From the NCBI RefSeq assembly GCF_030717955.1, contig NZ_JAUZVY010000007.1, positions 124,001 through 188,000 of the forward strand: 64,000 nucleotides of DNA, written 5' to 3'. Both the position numbers and the translations under genes were made by a program. Source of the stretch: Alkalimonas delamerensis (GTDB lineage Bacteria; Pseudomonadota; Gammaproteobacteria; Enterobacterales; Alteromonadaceae). Below, piece by piece: positions 35,741 through 44,170 of this stretch. Numbering within the stretch: the stretch's first letter is position 1; each line of letters begins with the position of its first letter. The notes under the pieces were generated by a model. It did not search any database and was not told the DNA's origin. It was given only the letters and a program-made list of their open reading frames with translations.

Positions 35741-36139
35741 ATGTGGATTGTTGAACTCTTTATCAGCCTCTGTCTGGTGTTTGGCGCCGTCATTGCCTTT
35801 ATCGGTGCCTTAGGCCTGGTGCGCTTGCCGGATTTCTACAGCCGGCTGCACGGGCCCACCAAAGCCGGTACGCTGGGGGTTGGCTCGACACTGCTCGGCT
35901 CTTTTTTGGTATTCACTGTGTACCACGATGCCATCAGCATGCAGGAAGCTCTGATCACCGCCTTTATCTTTACCACGGCACCGGTCAGCGCCAACATGCT
36001 GGCCAAAGCGGCCTTGCATCGTCAGTTGCCATGGGTCAAGGGCACGCAGAACCCGCCGAAGCCGGTGCGTAAAGCCCGGCCAGAGCAGGCATCGGAGCAA
36101 GCCGCAGAGCAAGGAACCCAGCAATCGGCGGAAAAATAA
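35741..36139 (+). CDS. mrpG: Mrp antiporter subunit G
   Basis: This 132-residue subunit has three membrane helices and the family phrase ALGLVRLPDFYSRLHGPTKAGTLG near residue 24, plus ITAFIFTTAPVSANMLAKAA. An unusual hydrophilic tail of about 30 residues rich in Glu, Gln and Ala follows the last helix. It is the last gene of the mrp operon and lies 31 bases before the tRNA promoter. Confidence 0.95.
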   Translation: MWIVELFISLCLVFGAVIAFIGALGLVRLPDFYSRLHGPTKAGTLGVGSTLLGSFLVFTVYHDAISMQEALITAFIFTTAPVSANMLAKAALHRQLPWVKGTQNPPKPVRKARPEQASEQAAEQGTQQSAEK

Positions 36140-36169
36140 GCACCCCGCCGTAAAGCCAGAGAACAGCGC

Positions 36170-36198
36170 TGGACAAAGCCAGCGTTATTCCCTACAAT
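36170..36198 (+). promoter_or_regulatory. Sigma-70 promoter of tRNA-Arg
   Basis: TGGACA (36170-36175) and TACAAT (36193-36198) are separated by 17 bases. The GC-rich discriminator GCGCC follows, as at stringently controlled stable-RNA promoters. The tRNA begins 29 bases downstream of the -10 element. Confidence 0.75.
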
Positions 36199-36226
36199 CT
36201 GCGCCTGCATTCATGCAGCCCATGAT

Positions 36227-36305
<79 letters not shown>

Positions 36306-36311
36306 TAAATC

Positions 36312-36343
36312 AAGGTCTTAGCTTAACTGCTAGACCTTTTTTT
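36312..36343. terminator. Terminator at the left edge of the element
   Basis: AAGGTCT...AGACCTT form a stem with inner AGC/GCT pairs and a seven-T tail. It lies eight bases after the tRNA CCA, within the element, and probably ends tRNA transcription. It can also limit read-through into the cargo. Confidence 0.75.
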
Positions 36344-36361
36344 ATGTCTGAAATTTATTGG

Positions 36362-36379
36362 TGTAGCATCTATGTAGCA
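36362..36379 (+). repeat. Left candidate integrase arm site
   Basis: Two TGTAGCA heptamers lie in direct orientation, 11 bases start to start (36362 and 36373). The same pair with the same spacing occurs at 46380-46397 near the right end. Such paired short repeats near both ends are typical arm-type binding sites for tyrosine integrases or excision factors. Confidence 0.6.
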
Positions 36380-36477
36380 GATTTATAGTTGATGTCGGCG
36401 AACGCTGGTATTTTAGGCTTAGAATGTTAAAGCGGTAATTACAAAAATGGTCAGGTCTTTGTGCGTTTTTAAAACCT

Positions 36478-37887
36478 CTACTTGTAAGTAGTGATCGACA
36501 TCTCAATTAGTTTAGTTGCGATTTCCACATTTGTTCCCTCGTACGTTAATTGTCTCAAAGCATATGAGTAAACCGTAGCTATGTAATCCCGCTCCATGAA
36601 ACTATTATTAGTCTTCCACTCTCTTAGAAATTGGGCGACACGAGGTAACTTATTTAGCTCTAAAAATTTATCGTAATTATACCAGTTTTCGAATAACTCT
36701 ATTTCAGGGGTCTTGCGTTCTCTTAGGTGCGGATGAAAATATTGACTCAGTTCAAGGGTAACTATATCTAGGACTGAAGGTGCCACTTTAATATCACCAT
36801 AATCAATCAGAATAGGGTTTAAATCTTCAGAGACTAAAATATTGAGGCCATGTAGATCAGAGTGCTGGATACTAAAATTTGCACTTATGATTTTGTTTTC
36901 GAACCCATCTAAATCAAAACGCTGCCTAATTTTAGATAAATTCACAAATTTATGATCAGGGCATAATAGTCTCCTTATGTCACCTATGGAAGTTTGCTTC
37001 ACATCTTTGTTTTTGCTCCATATGTTAAGAATTTCACGAAGCTTTTTTAAAATAGCTAGCGTATCATCTTCGTTTGATGTTAAATAGCTAAAATAGTTTA
37101 AGTCGTAATGAGTGGCAAACCTATAGCAAATTCCCTTTGTGTCAGCACAACCAGCAACATACTCACTCAAAACATTCGGATAACTTGCGACAGGGAGCTT
37201 GTTGACATAACTGGTAAAATTACTACTTTCTTTATCAATATTTTGTTTTTTATCTATTTTTACTAGTGATGTCCATGGAAACTCCTCACCTTGGGGGTTG
37301 ATCAAGCTAACTTGGAGCACTTTTGCAGAAGAGAGGCCATCATTTAATGTTTTTACTCTTGCTGCAATAGCGGAATTCTCCTTACAGAAAATACGAATTA
37401 CTCTTTTCTCTAATAAGTTTAGAGCACAGCCAACCTCTTCGATCTCTATTGCATCAATTGCACCCAGCTCTCGTACCGCTTCTGCAAGCAGATCTATGGC
37501 CTCATTTACTTTTCTTTTCGGTCTAACTTTTACAAGACTTTTACGTTTACCATCCCAAAATGTCGTTATATCTTGGTCTTCAACAAACTGTTCGACTGCT
37601 TCTTCAGTTTGTTGTCCAGTAAGGATCATTATAGGTGTTCCGGCGTATTTCACTCTTATCTGAGAGGCAAGGTTTATTCCATTAGAAACATCGGGTACGG
37701 GGTTGTCGTGGTTCAGTGGAATAGCAAGATCTAAAACGACATAGTCAATTTCTTTCTCACTTAGGTATTTGATTGCACCTTCATATGTATCTGCGTGATA
37801 AATATTCTGAGCACCAATCTCAAGCAGTAGAGGTTTAACCGTTTCCTCAAACCATTCTACTTCATCTTCAATTTGCAAAATATTCAT
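36478..37887 (-). CDS. Receiver domain fused to an APH-like kinase domain
   Basis: This 469-residue protein has an N-terminal CheY-like receiver: the acidic pocket in IEDE, phosphoacceptor Asp53 in VVLDLAIP, Thr90 in IMILTGQ, and a Lys in the GKRKSLVK region. After a helical linker it has a kinase-like fold. The glycine-containing loop DGLSSAKVLQV (about 183-193) and Lys210 (SLVKID) form an N-lobe. HSDLHGLNILV (342-352) and IDYGD (361-365) give catalytic Asp344, Asn349 and metal Asp365, as in aminoglycoside/choline kinases. A receiver fused to such a kinase is unusual; the phosphorelay from the upstream histidine kinase probably switches the kinase-like effector. The ATG overlaps the upstream stop (ATGA). 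Confidence 0.82.
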   Translation of the reverse strand: MNILQIEDEVEWFEETVKPLLLEIGAQNIYHADTYEGAIKYLSEKEIDYVVLDLAIPLNHDNPVPDVSNGINLASQIRVKYAGTPIMILTGQQTEEAVEQFVEDQDITTFWDGKRKSLVKVRPKRKVNEAIDLLAEAVRELGAIDAIEIEEVGCALNLLEKRVIRIFCKENSAIAARVKTLNDGLSSAKVLQVSLINPQGEEFPWTSLVKIDKKQNIDKESSNFTSYVNKLPVASYPNVLSEYVAGCADTKGICYRFATHYDLNYFSYLTSNEDDTLAILKKLREILNIWSKNKDVKQTSIGDIRRLLCPDHKFVNLSKIRQRFDLDGFENKIISANFSIQHSDLHGLNILVSEDLNPILIDYGDIKVAPSVLDIVTLELSQYFHPHLRERKTPEIELFENWYNYDKFLELNKLPRVAQFLREWKTNNSFMERDYIATVYSYALRQLTYEGTNVEIATKLIEMSITTYK

Positions 37888-38771
37888 ACTAAATCCCTTT
37901 TAGGTATTTCGAAATACAATTCAGCCCCGTGTGGCTTGGAGTTGCTTAGTTTCCATTGCCCACCCATTGAACTGACAGCTTTATCAATAATAGCTAAGCC
38001 TAGCCCTCGGTTTCCCGGCTTAGTGGTATGTCTGCTTTTGAGCAAGACTTCAGCATTATTTTGAAGGCCTAGTCCATCATCTATAATACAAAACCAAATT
38101 GAGCTATCAGTTGAGCTGCCTCTTACAATTATTGGGTGTTTTTCTCTAATGGTAGCTTGGTTACTTGATTCAACAGCGTTTCTTAAAGCATTAGAAATTA
38201 TTATGCGAAGTAATGCCGGAGACAAAACATAAACTAGGTTTTTAGGGACGTCTATGTTGATATCAACCTTTGACTTTGGGGAAATTCTATCTACTTCCTT
38301 TGAAATTTCGTCAAATACTTTCACTTTTTTGAATATTGGTGATTGCTCTACTTTTCGCCAATCCTCGAAAGTTTCAAGCACCTCATTTAATTTTTCTAAC
38401 TCATATTTAGTTCTTGATTGGGAGAAGTTAGTTATTTCTTTTTCAGCGAAAACGTTTATGGAGCCTATTATTGGTTCGAGTTCATGAAGTATCTGACCAA
38501 TACTAACTGAAACGGCTTCACTTCTTACCGCTTCTATATCGAATAAGTTGTCGGAGGTTGATGTTTGAACCTCGTCTGTTACTTTGAGTTTATTGGAGTT
38601 GGCAATATCAAGTAAGGCGTTTTTTAACCAAGGTTGCCCAGCTCCTTCAGCAGCCTGTTGTATCAACTTTCTTTGTTTTCGGGTCGCGGTTTTTTTGAGT
38701 GCTTTTAAGCTCTCTATTTGTTTTTCAGGGCTGAAGCTTTGCAGCTCAATTAACAGCTTTTCAAGATCCAT
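37884..38771 (-). CDS. Soluble GHKL histidine kinase-like protein
   Basis: This 295-residue protein has no membrane segment. Residues 1-60 are helical, rich in Lys, Leu and Ala. A dimerisation-type helix pair carries a candidate phosphoacceptor His96 (IGQILHELEPIIGSI), resembling an H-box with Pro one place early. The HATPase domain has the N-box IISNALRNAVES (Asn194), the G1 box IIDDGLGL and the G2 box GNRGLGLAI. It should phosphorylate the receiver domain encoded just downstream, with which it overlaps by four bases. Upstream it is two bases from the ATPase gene. Sensor input must come from protein contact, most likely that ATPase. Confidence 0.85.
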   Translation of the reverse strand: MDLEKLLIELQSFSPEKQIESLKALKKTATRKQRKLIQQAAEGAGQPWLKNALLDIANSNKLKVTDEVQTSTSDNLFDIEAVRSEAVSVSIGQILHELEPIIGSINVFAEKEITNFSQSRTKYELEKLNEVLETFEDWRKVEQSPIFKKVKVFDEISKEVDRISPKSKVDINIDVPKNLVYVLSPALLRIIISNALRNAVESSNQATIREKHPIIVRGSSTDSSIWFCIIDDGLGLQNNAEVLLKSRHTTKPGNRGLGLAIIDKAVSSMGGQWKLSNSKPHGAELYFEIPKRDLV

Positions 38772-38773
38772 AA

Positions 38774-40600
38774 TTAATCACTATAAAACTCTGAACGTTT
38801 CTTAAATGCATCTTTTCCGCCTTCCATAATCGCTTCAATAACATCTTTAATGCGCTTGTCTTCAGTCGAACCTAGACACTTGATGAAACCTCTTCTTCCA
38901 TTTGAATCTAGATTTACAACATTACTAGCATTACCTAATACCGGAATATTGGCATTATGGCTAGATAATATCGTTTGAGATATTTCAGCTCTTTGTTGAA
39001 TTGATTTTATTAACGTTTGAGCTATGAACTCATTATCTAAATGGTCTTCTGGCTGATCTATGATCAGGACCCTATTAGGATTCTCAAGAATAACTGATAG
39101 TGCAACAGTACATCGCTGACCAATTGATAACTCTGAAATGCTTTTATAAACACCATTATCTAAAAGTGTAAACTCAACATTATCTTCTATTTTAGCTGTA
39201 AGAACAGATGCAATATCTTTTTCATTAAGATAGGCAAGTAAGCGCGTAGCTCTATCTATTGGTACACCTATTGCTTCTGAGAAGTCTCCGTATTTGAGAG
39301 TGTGGGAATAATAGAGCAACCAAGCTGGAGATACTTTCTCTATAATTACTGAGATTAACTCTTTGTATTTTAGTCCAGAACCTCTTAAAGTATTTTCAAG
39401 GGCTTCACCGTAATAAGTTAAGTTTGCTTGTGGTGATATGAGAGTTTTGATTGTTGGAGAAAGGTTAGAGTTGAGTCTTAGCATTACAGCTTTACGCATC
39501 TCAAAGATTGATTTTTTTAGCCCGTATACTTGTTCTAGATAATCCTGGCACTGTTGATAAATTGTCGCTACTTGCAAGTCTTTATCATTGATTAGCTTAT
39601 TTAGGTTTTCTAGCTGAGCTATTTCTTGTTTAATCCTACCCAACTCGCTTAGAACAGCTCCAGCACCTTCCGTAAAACTTTCTACTTCAGTACGTCTTTG
39701 CCTTGCTGCTGAGTCAAGCTGTAATCTTTGATTTGTTAGTTTTTGATAAATTTTTTCGACTTCACTAAGCGTAATGGTATTATTCTGTATTGCTTGATTA
39801 ATCGTATCTTTATCTCGTCCACTGGAATTCCTTAATATGTCGTTGAGCTTTGAAGCTTCTTCTGTATAAAGTTGCGGTAATGTCTGCTCATTTAACATTG
39901 AAGAAAGGCTACTTATTTTATTTTTTAAGTAATTCTTGATGTAGTCTAAATTTTCGATATCGACCATCAATTTCGCTAAATGGTTTTGAGTCTCGTCTAG
40001 CTGTTTCTGACTGTTTGAAACGGCTTGATTCTGTTTTTGGAAGTTGGCTTGTTGTGCCTGTAAAGATTGCTCTCTTTGTCTCAAATCATTTAATGGTAAT
40101 GTTTTATCTCTTAACTCATTAAGCTCTTTGCGTAGCTGTACAAGTTGCGCAATGCTACTTGCTAATGCTCTGTTTAATTCATTTATTTTTTTCATACCTT
40201 CATTAATATCAGGAATGAAACTATCTATAAGATTGAGCCTTCCTTCTGCATTTAAGCCAATGGTTTCTATTTCCTTTTGGGAAAATACAATTGGAGGCGA
40301 AAAAGGCTCAGAGTAAATGGGTTGTTTATCCATTGCTGAACGAGAAACGTCGATTGTTCTTCCTTCGTGTTCAAGCTCAATTGACACACGTCCAGAGGAT
40401 TGCAAAATGGATATTGCATGCCCACTTGAATCATTAAAGTTAGATGATAAATTACCTGAAGCGAGTCCAAACCTTAGCAGTTCAATTATTGAGGTTTTTC
40501 CAACGCCTCTTCCACCAATCAGTACATTTAGGCCTGAAGTAAAAGACAAGTCTAGGTTGCTAAAGAAGCCTTCCTCTACCTTTAAATTCTTAATAATCAA
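38774..40600 (-). CDS. SMC/RecF-like coiled-coil ATPase
   Basis: This 608-residue ATPase opens with an ABC-type head: Walker A GGRGVGKTSII (29-39) and Q-loop FSQKE (106-110). Residues about 130-350 are coiled-coil, rich in Gln, Lys, Leu and Glu. The second head half has signature SELSIGQRCTVALS (about 489-502), Walker B VLIIDQPEDHLDN (511-523) and the H-loop SHNANIP (547-553). No Toprim or nuclease domain is seen. The start is a TTG at 40600 with AGAGG ten bases upstream; the frame has no closer ATG. It resembles defence ATPases that sense DNA ends or phage structures. First gene of the three-gene operon. Confidence 0.85.
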   Translation of the reverse strand: MIIKNLKVEEGFFSNLDLSFTSGLNVLIGGRGVGKTSIIELLRFGLASGNLSSNFNDSSGHAISILQSSGRVSIELEHEGRTIDVSRSAMDKQPIYSEPFSPPIVFSQKEIETIGLNAEGRLNLIDSFIPDINEGMKKINELNRALASSIAQLVQLRKELNELRDKTLPLNDLRQREQSLQAQQANFQKQNQAVSNSQKQLDETQNHLAKLMVDIENLDYIKNYLKNKISSLSSMLNEQTLPQLYTEEASKLNDILRNSSGRDKDTINQAIQNNTITLSEVEKIYQKLTNQRLQLDSAARQRRTEVESFTEGAGAVLSELGRIKQEIAQLENLNKLINDKDLQVATIYQQCQDYLEQVYGLKKSIFEMRKAVMLRLNSNLSPTIKTLISPQANLTYYGEALENTLRGSGLKYKELISVIIEKVSPAWLLYYSHTLKYGDFSEAIGVPIDRATRLLAYLNEKDIASVLTAKIEDNVEFTLLDNGVYKSISELSIGQRCTVALSVILENPNRVLIIDQPEDHLDNEFIAQTLIKSIQQRAEISQTILSSHNANIPVLGNASNVVNLDSNGRRGFIKCLGSTEDKRIKDVIEAIMEGGKDAFKKRSEFYSD

Positions 40601-40941
40601 TTTTCTATGCCTCTATATGTGCTGGGTTCACAGTAGAATTTCATCTAACCAAGCTGACTTAAATCGAGTGGTGAAGTTTCCTTTCTAGCTGAATTCTATT
40701 CCAAAACTATGATTAATACTGACATAATCGGAGTGAATCGCACCAGTAAATTCGGTGGTGGATTTGCTTGAGTAATGCTGCCGCATCTTCAGCTAATTGT
40801 CGATAATAGTTTTCTTCACATTCAGCGGAAGAGTCTCGCTGAACGAACTTAGTAAACGTTGTTTTCTGGCTCAGCCAACCAATTTTAGCTTGACTAAAGC
40901 GACTTACACCTCACCGTTTGTATCTTAATGTCCTAGTACAC
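40601..40941. other. Gene-free region between the cargo cassette and the replication gene
   Basis: This 341-base stretch holds no convincing gene or structure. It must contain the promoter of the leftward cassette (on its left side) and the 3' end region of the replication gene (on its right side). No sigma-70 pair could be called with confidence and no terminator hairpin with a T-run is visible. Confidence 0.6.
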
Positions 40942-42867
40942 TTATTTACAGAACTCCAAGTTAGAGCAAACAGCGCTTAGATCGATTTCAAGCCGCCACT
41001 GGTGCAAGCGGGTGATTATGGCTTTGCCAAGGTAGCAAATGCCTTTTAGCTTGCTGGCTATGAAGCCGTCATAACGGCTGATTGCTACCTCGCCGGTGTC
41101 CTGATTTATTTCCTGCTGGTAATGCGGCCTGATCAGCTGGTCTTTACGCTTGCAGAATACGCCACCCATTAACAGTACAAAGCGTTTCCAGTTACCGCTA
41201 TCAGCGGCATGATGCACAGCCTTTAATGTCATATCATGGTCTTTGTCTGCCTTTAACCGGCGCAGCTCACGCCATACAGTCACCGATACACCACCTATTT
41301 GCTGAAACTGGCGAATGCCCCAACAGCTTGCCCAAGCTTCTACCCGTTGGGCTGTCAGTATTGGATCGCCGCCATGAATATCTTCATCCAGATTAGCGCC
41401 ATCAATATTCTTAGCGATGTATTTGGCAATGTAGCCAGTGGCAGAGCCTTTGCTGGGGTCAATAGCGACAAACTTCACGCGGTTTTCCTGTGCGCCTTTC
41501 TCATCGCCATCTTCTTGCAAAGCGTAATGCTGGAATACTTTCCGGAACGCTTCCAACTGCTCAGGTTCTAAAAACAAAGCAAGGTGCCAGTGGGGTGTTC
41601 CATCGTGCTGTGGCTCTGCTACGCGCAGGCCATAGACGCGAATGCCTTGCCTGTCCATTTCGGCACGTATCTTTGCCCAAACTCCACAAAGGTATTGCTG
41701 GGCTTGCTGCGGGGTCAGTTGTTGCCACTTTGGATTTCTATCACCACTCACTGCGTAAGTGCTATGGTATTTGGAAGGGCAGGTCAGGGTGACAAAGTCG
41801 CAGATATGGCCGAGCTGTTTAGCGGCATCTTCAAAACCCCGCATGCGGGTCATTAACTCATTTCTTCGGTTAACGGGGTTAGAGACATTCAGCTCGTACA
41901 ACTCGCGCAAGCTGTATTTTTCATCCAGCTCGTTAACGATACTGATCCGCTCCATCATTTCAAATTGACGCTGCTTTTGATATTTACGGTTTTTAGCCGT
42001 CAGATCGCTGCAATAAATACCGGCGAAGCGATGTACCCGCCCCAAGTGAATCATCACCGTTTCTAAAGTACGGTTTTGTAGCACCCGTAATTTTCGCAGC
42101 CACCACCGTTCGCAAATCATCCGTTCGATGCAGCCTAGCATTGTCTTTGTTTTGTCTGGTTTCGGTGCGGTTAGCCCTTTTCCGTTAACGAAACTTTGGG
42201 CTTTTTCATAAGCGGCTATTTCCGCAACAAGGCGGAAGACTCCGTTAACGGAATTTTCTGTCCGTAATGGTTCGCCTTGTTCCGGAGTATTCCGAAGCAG
42301 TGCGTTAACGGAACTAAGGTTAACGTCCAGAAATTCTGAATTTCTGTCCCTGTTTGCGAAGCATTGTTCAAAAACCGTTTTTGAAATGATTTCAGAATCA
42401 ATTCTGAAAAAGTTAAACAGCCAGTCTGAATTTTCTAAAGCGATTTTTAAACTGGTTTCTGAAATCAGATTGGCTGAACTCCGCACCACTAGCGAGCCTT
42501 TTAGAAAATTATCCAGCAAAGGCTGACGGATTTGGTTTAACTGGCTACGGCAGCTATGAGCATATATACGAGCCAAGCCCCTAAGTTCATCTTCGTTGGC
42601 ATCGAAGTGAACCTTTAACGGTTCAGGTAACAGTTGCCGTATTTGCTGCACTGTTTTTCTCAGGTAGCTATTGGCATCGAACTGATTTTTTTCCTTCTGG
42701 TACTGTTGCAGCAACAACCGCTGAATCATCAAGGGTAAATCCTGAACTTGCTGCTCGACAAAAATCCGATCCGCTCTATCAAGATGCTGAAATAGTGGCG
42801 CGAACTCAGCATTTATTGATTGAATGTGCTGTGAGATAGCATGTTGCCGATAGTCATTCGGGATCAT
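40942..42867 (-). CDS. P2 gpA-like HUH replication endonuclease
   Basis: This 641-residue rolling-circle replication initiator has the HUH metal motif in GTPHWHLALF (His near 426 and 428) and the paired tyrosine motif GYIAKYIAKNI (Tyr near 479 and 483), as in phage P2 gene A. The N-terminal part is helical, as in the family. ATG 42867 has GGAGG seven bases upstream; the track start at 42948 lies in the preceding gene. The protein nicks its origin, which in P2 lies inside its own gene, so the element may replicate as a circle after excision. Confidence 0.9.
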   Translation of the reverse strand: MIPNDYRQHAISQHIQSINAEFAPLFQHLDRADRIFVEQQVQDLPLMIQRLLLQQYQKEKNQFDANSYLRKTVQQIRQLLPEPLKVHFDANEDELRGLARIYAHSCRSQLNQIRQPLLDNFLKGSLVVRSSANLISETSLKIALENSDWLFNFFRIDSEIISKTVFEQCFANRDRNSEFLDVNLSSVNALLRNTPEQGEPLRTENSVNGVFRLVAEIAAYEKAQSFVNGKGLTAPKPDKTKTMLGCIERMICERWWLRKLRVLQNRTLETVMIHLGRVHRFAGIYCSDLTAKNRKYQKQRQFEMMERISIVNELDEKYSLRELYELNVSNPVNRRNELMTRMRGFEDAAKQLGHICDFVTLTCPSKYHSTYAVSGDRNPKWQQLTPQQAQQYLCGVWAKIRAEMDRQGIRVYGLRVAEPQHDGTPHWHLALFLEPEQLEAFRKVFQHYALQEDGDEKGAQENRVKFVAIDPSKGSATGYIAKYIAKNIDGANLDEDIHGGDPILTAQRVEAWASCWGIRQFQQIGGVSVTVWRELRRLKADKDHDMTLKAVHHAADSGNWKRFVLLMGGVFCKRKDQLIRPHYQQEINQDTGEVAISRYDGFIASKLKGICYLGKAIITRLHQWRLEIDLSAVCSNLEFCK

Positions 42868-43129
42868 GGTTAGCCTCCAGCAGCTCGGCAGCTTGCTCTT
42901 TGGTGAGTGTAAAAATGCACCAGCGCATACCAAACATAACAAACTCATGCTCGTTCATGCGGGTGTATTGATAGAGGGTGTTAAAGGCTGTTTTTATGGG
43001 AAAGTCAGGTTCACCCACTGGAAAATCAAACCTACCAATTGAGCGGCCTGGCGAAGTGCACTGGGCGACTGCATAACCTTTAGCAAGCCATTTAACCAGC
43101 CTGATGGCTGAAGGCGTTAATTTTGCCAT
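42854..43129 (-). CDS. Small conserved-looking element protein, function unknown
   Basis: This 91-residue protein is not recognised. It has a helical N-terminus (SAIRLVKWLAKGYAVAQC) and an acidic C-terminus (LTKEQAAELLEANHDPE). It overlaps the replication gene start by 14 bases and starts one base after the AlpA-like stop, so it belongs to the replication operon. Small proteins in this place in P2-like elements often have no assigned role. Confidence 0.65.
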   Translation of the reverse strand: MAKLTPSAIRLVKWLAKGYAVAQCTSPGRSIGRFDFPVGEPDFPIKTAFNTLYQYTRMNEHEFVMFGMRWCIFTLTKEQAAELLEANHDPE

Positions 43130-43362
43130 TAGTGAGCCTCCTTGCTTTCGCTCAAGTGCTCCAGCCGGTGCAGGCCATCGAGCCAGCGATCAAGGTCGTC
43201 TTTCAGGTAGCGAACAGAGCGGCCTATTTTGACAAAAGGCGGGGCAGCGGTGCGGCCTTTGCGGTTGCCCTCCATACGCGACTGGCGCAGAAAAGAGCGG
43301 CTCATGCCGATGTACTCAGCGGTTTCTATTTCGGATAAAGCTTTCTTGTTCAGTGTGTGCAT
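43129..43362 (-). CDS. AlpA-like helix-turn-helix regulator/excision factor
   Basis: This 77-residue protein has the HTH_17 layout: LSEIETAEYIGMSRSFLRQSR, then PPFVKIGRSVRYLKDDLDRWLDG. The Gly-Arg-x-Val-Arg-Tyr segment is the wing of this family, which includes AlpA and phage excision factors. It probably controls integrase or replication expression and excision. It is the first gene of the operon that runs into the replication gene. Confidence 0.88.
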   Translation of the reverse strand: MHTLNKKALSEIETAEYIGMSRSFLRQSRMEGNRKGRTAAPPFVKIGRSVRYLKDDLDRWLDGLHRLEHLSESKEAH

Positions 43363-43713
43363 GTGGTATCTCCTGTGCTTTGATGAACAAGGAGATAATC
43401 CAGTATGGGAAACAGCTAATTAGGCTCTTAATGAAAAAGTTAAGGTTCCAGTGAAATTAATTGATTCATTGACGAGGATCGGATTTTGAATTATTGTCGG
43501 TTGTGAGTTTGAATCGCGCCTCGCGATGGGGCTGAAAGTAGTATTAGCGAAGAGTATCGAGGTGACCTCGGAAATTCGGGACTGGCATCTGTTACTACTC
43601 GATACACGCACTAGCGGTATAGTGATTCTTAAATTAATAGTGATTTGTCGTAAAGGCAGTCGCTTCCGTTGCTTAGCCAACTTTAAGCATCGGAATTAAT
43701 TTTTGGATTAATT
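43363..43713. other. Divergent control region of the element
   Basis: This 351-base stretch separates the leftward AlpA-like gene from the rightward nuclease gene. An 86-residue reading frame on the minus strand (43420-43680) has biased, low-complexity composition and no domain, and I do not annotate it. The region probably holds both promoters. Just before the nuclease gene there is an A+T-rich imperfect inverted repeat with ATTAA/TTAAT arms. Confidence 0.5.
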
Positions 43714-44115
43714 ATGCCACTTAAATCATCTGCTTTAGCATCAGAACACCAACGTCACTACCAAAGCCATTCCTTTGAGCAATATGCTGCCGGCCTTTTC
43801 ATGGCTGATGGTTGGGAAGTATTTCAACCCGCGTTAGATCATGGACGTAAAACGGATTTAGTCATTTCTGATGGAGATGTTTTTTACCGAGTTCAGATAA
43901 AGTCCCTTGAAACAACTGATGAATCTGTGCTGGTAAAAAACCTATGGAAAAACTCTGACACCAAAATTGACTACGTCATTTACTTTTCCCAAAAAGGAAA
44001 TTGGGGTTACATCATCAAGCCTTTTGCAGGTAAGCAAAGGAGCCTTAAGTGTGCCGGTGGGGTCAGGTTCCACAAGCATCCGCGGCATTTTGCTCAGGCG
44101 TTTGCAAAAATCTAA
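43714..44115 (+). CDS. PD-(D/E)xK nuclease-like protein
   Basis: This 133-residue protein has the pattern of a minimal PD-(D/E)xK (Holliday-junction-resolvase/restriction-like) fold: Glu22 in HSFEQYAAGLFMADGWEV, Asp48 in GRKTDLVI, and Gln61-x-Lys63 in VQIKSLE. It could be a small endonuclease acting on foreign DNA or in element recombination. It is the only gene of the element on the plus strand and it converges on the next gene at a shared terminator. Upstream control is not visible. Confidence 0.65.
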   Translation: MPLKSSALASEHQRHYQSHSFEQYAAGLFMADGWEVFQPALDHGRKTDLVISDGDVFYRVQIKSLETTDESVLVKNLWKNSDTKIDYVIYFSQKGNWGYIIKPFAGKQRSLKCAGGVRFHKHPRHFAQAFAKI

Positions 44116-44120
44116 CAGAC

Positions 44121-44170
44121 AAAAAGATCCATTAGCACATGCTCAAGCTGTGTGCTGATGGATCTTTTTT
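44121..44170. terminator. Long bidirectional terminator between convergent element genes
   Basis: AAAAAGATCCATTAGCACA at 44121-44139 pairs, with one wobble, with the sequence at 44151-44170 that ends in six T. It lies between the nuclease-like gene and the convergent unknown gene, whose last codons it includes. Confidence 0.85.

Noticed and set aside
36478..40600. Detocs or another known two-component defence system
   Set aside because: The known systems have different effectors and lack an SMC-like ATPase with a receiver-APH fusion; equivalence cannot be supported from the sequence.
43420..43680. 86-residue reading frame on the minus strand
   Set aside because: Biased composition, no domain and no ribosome-binding site; treated as part of the divergent control region.
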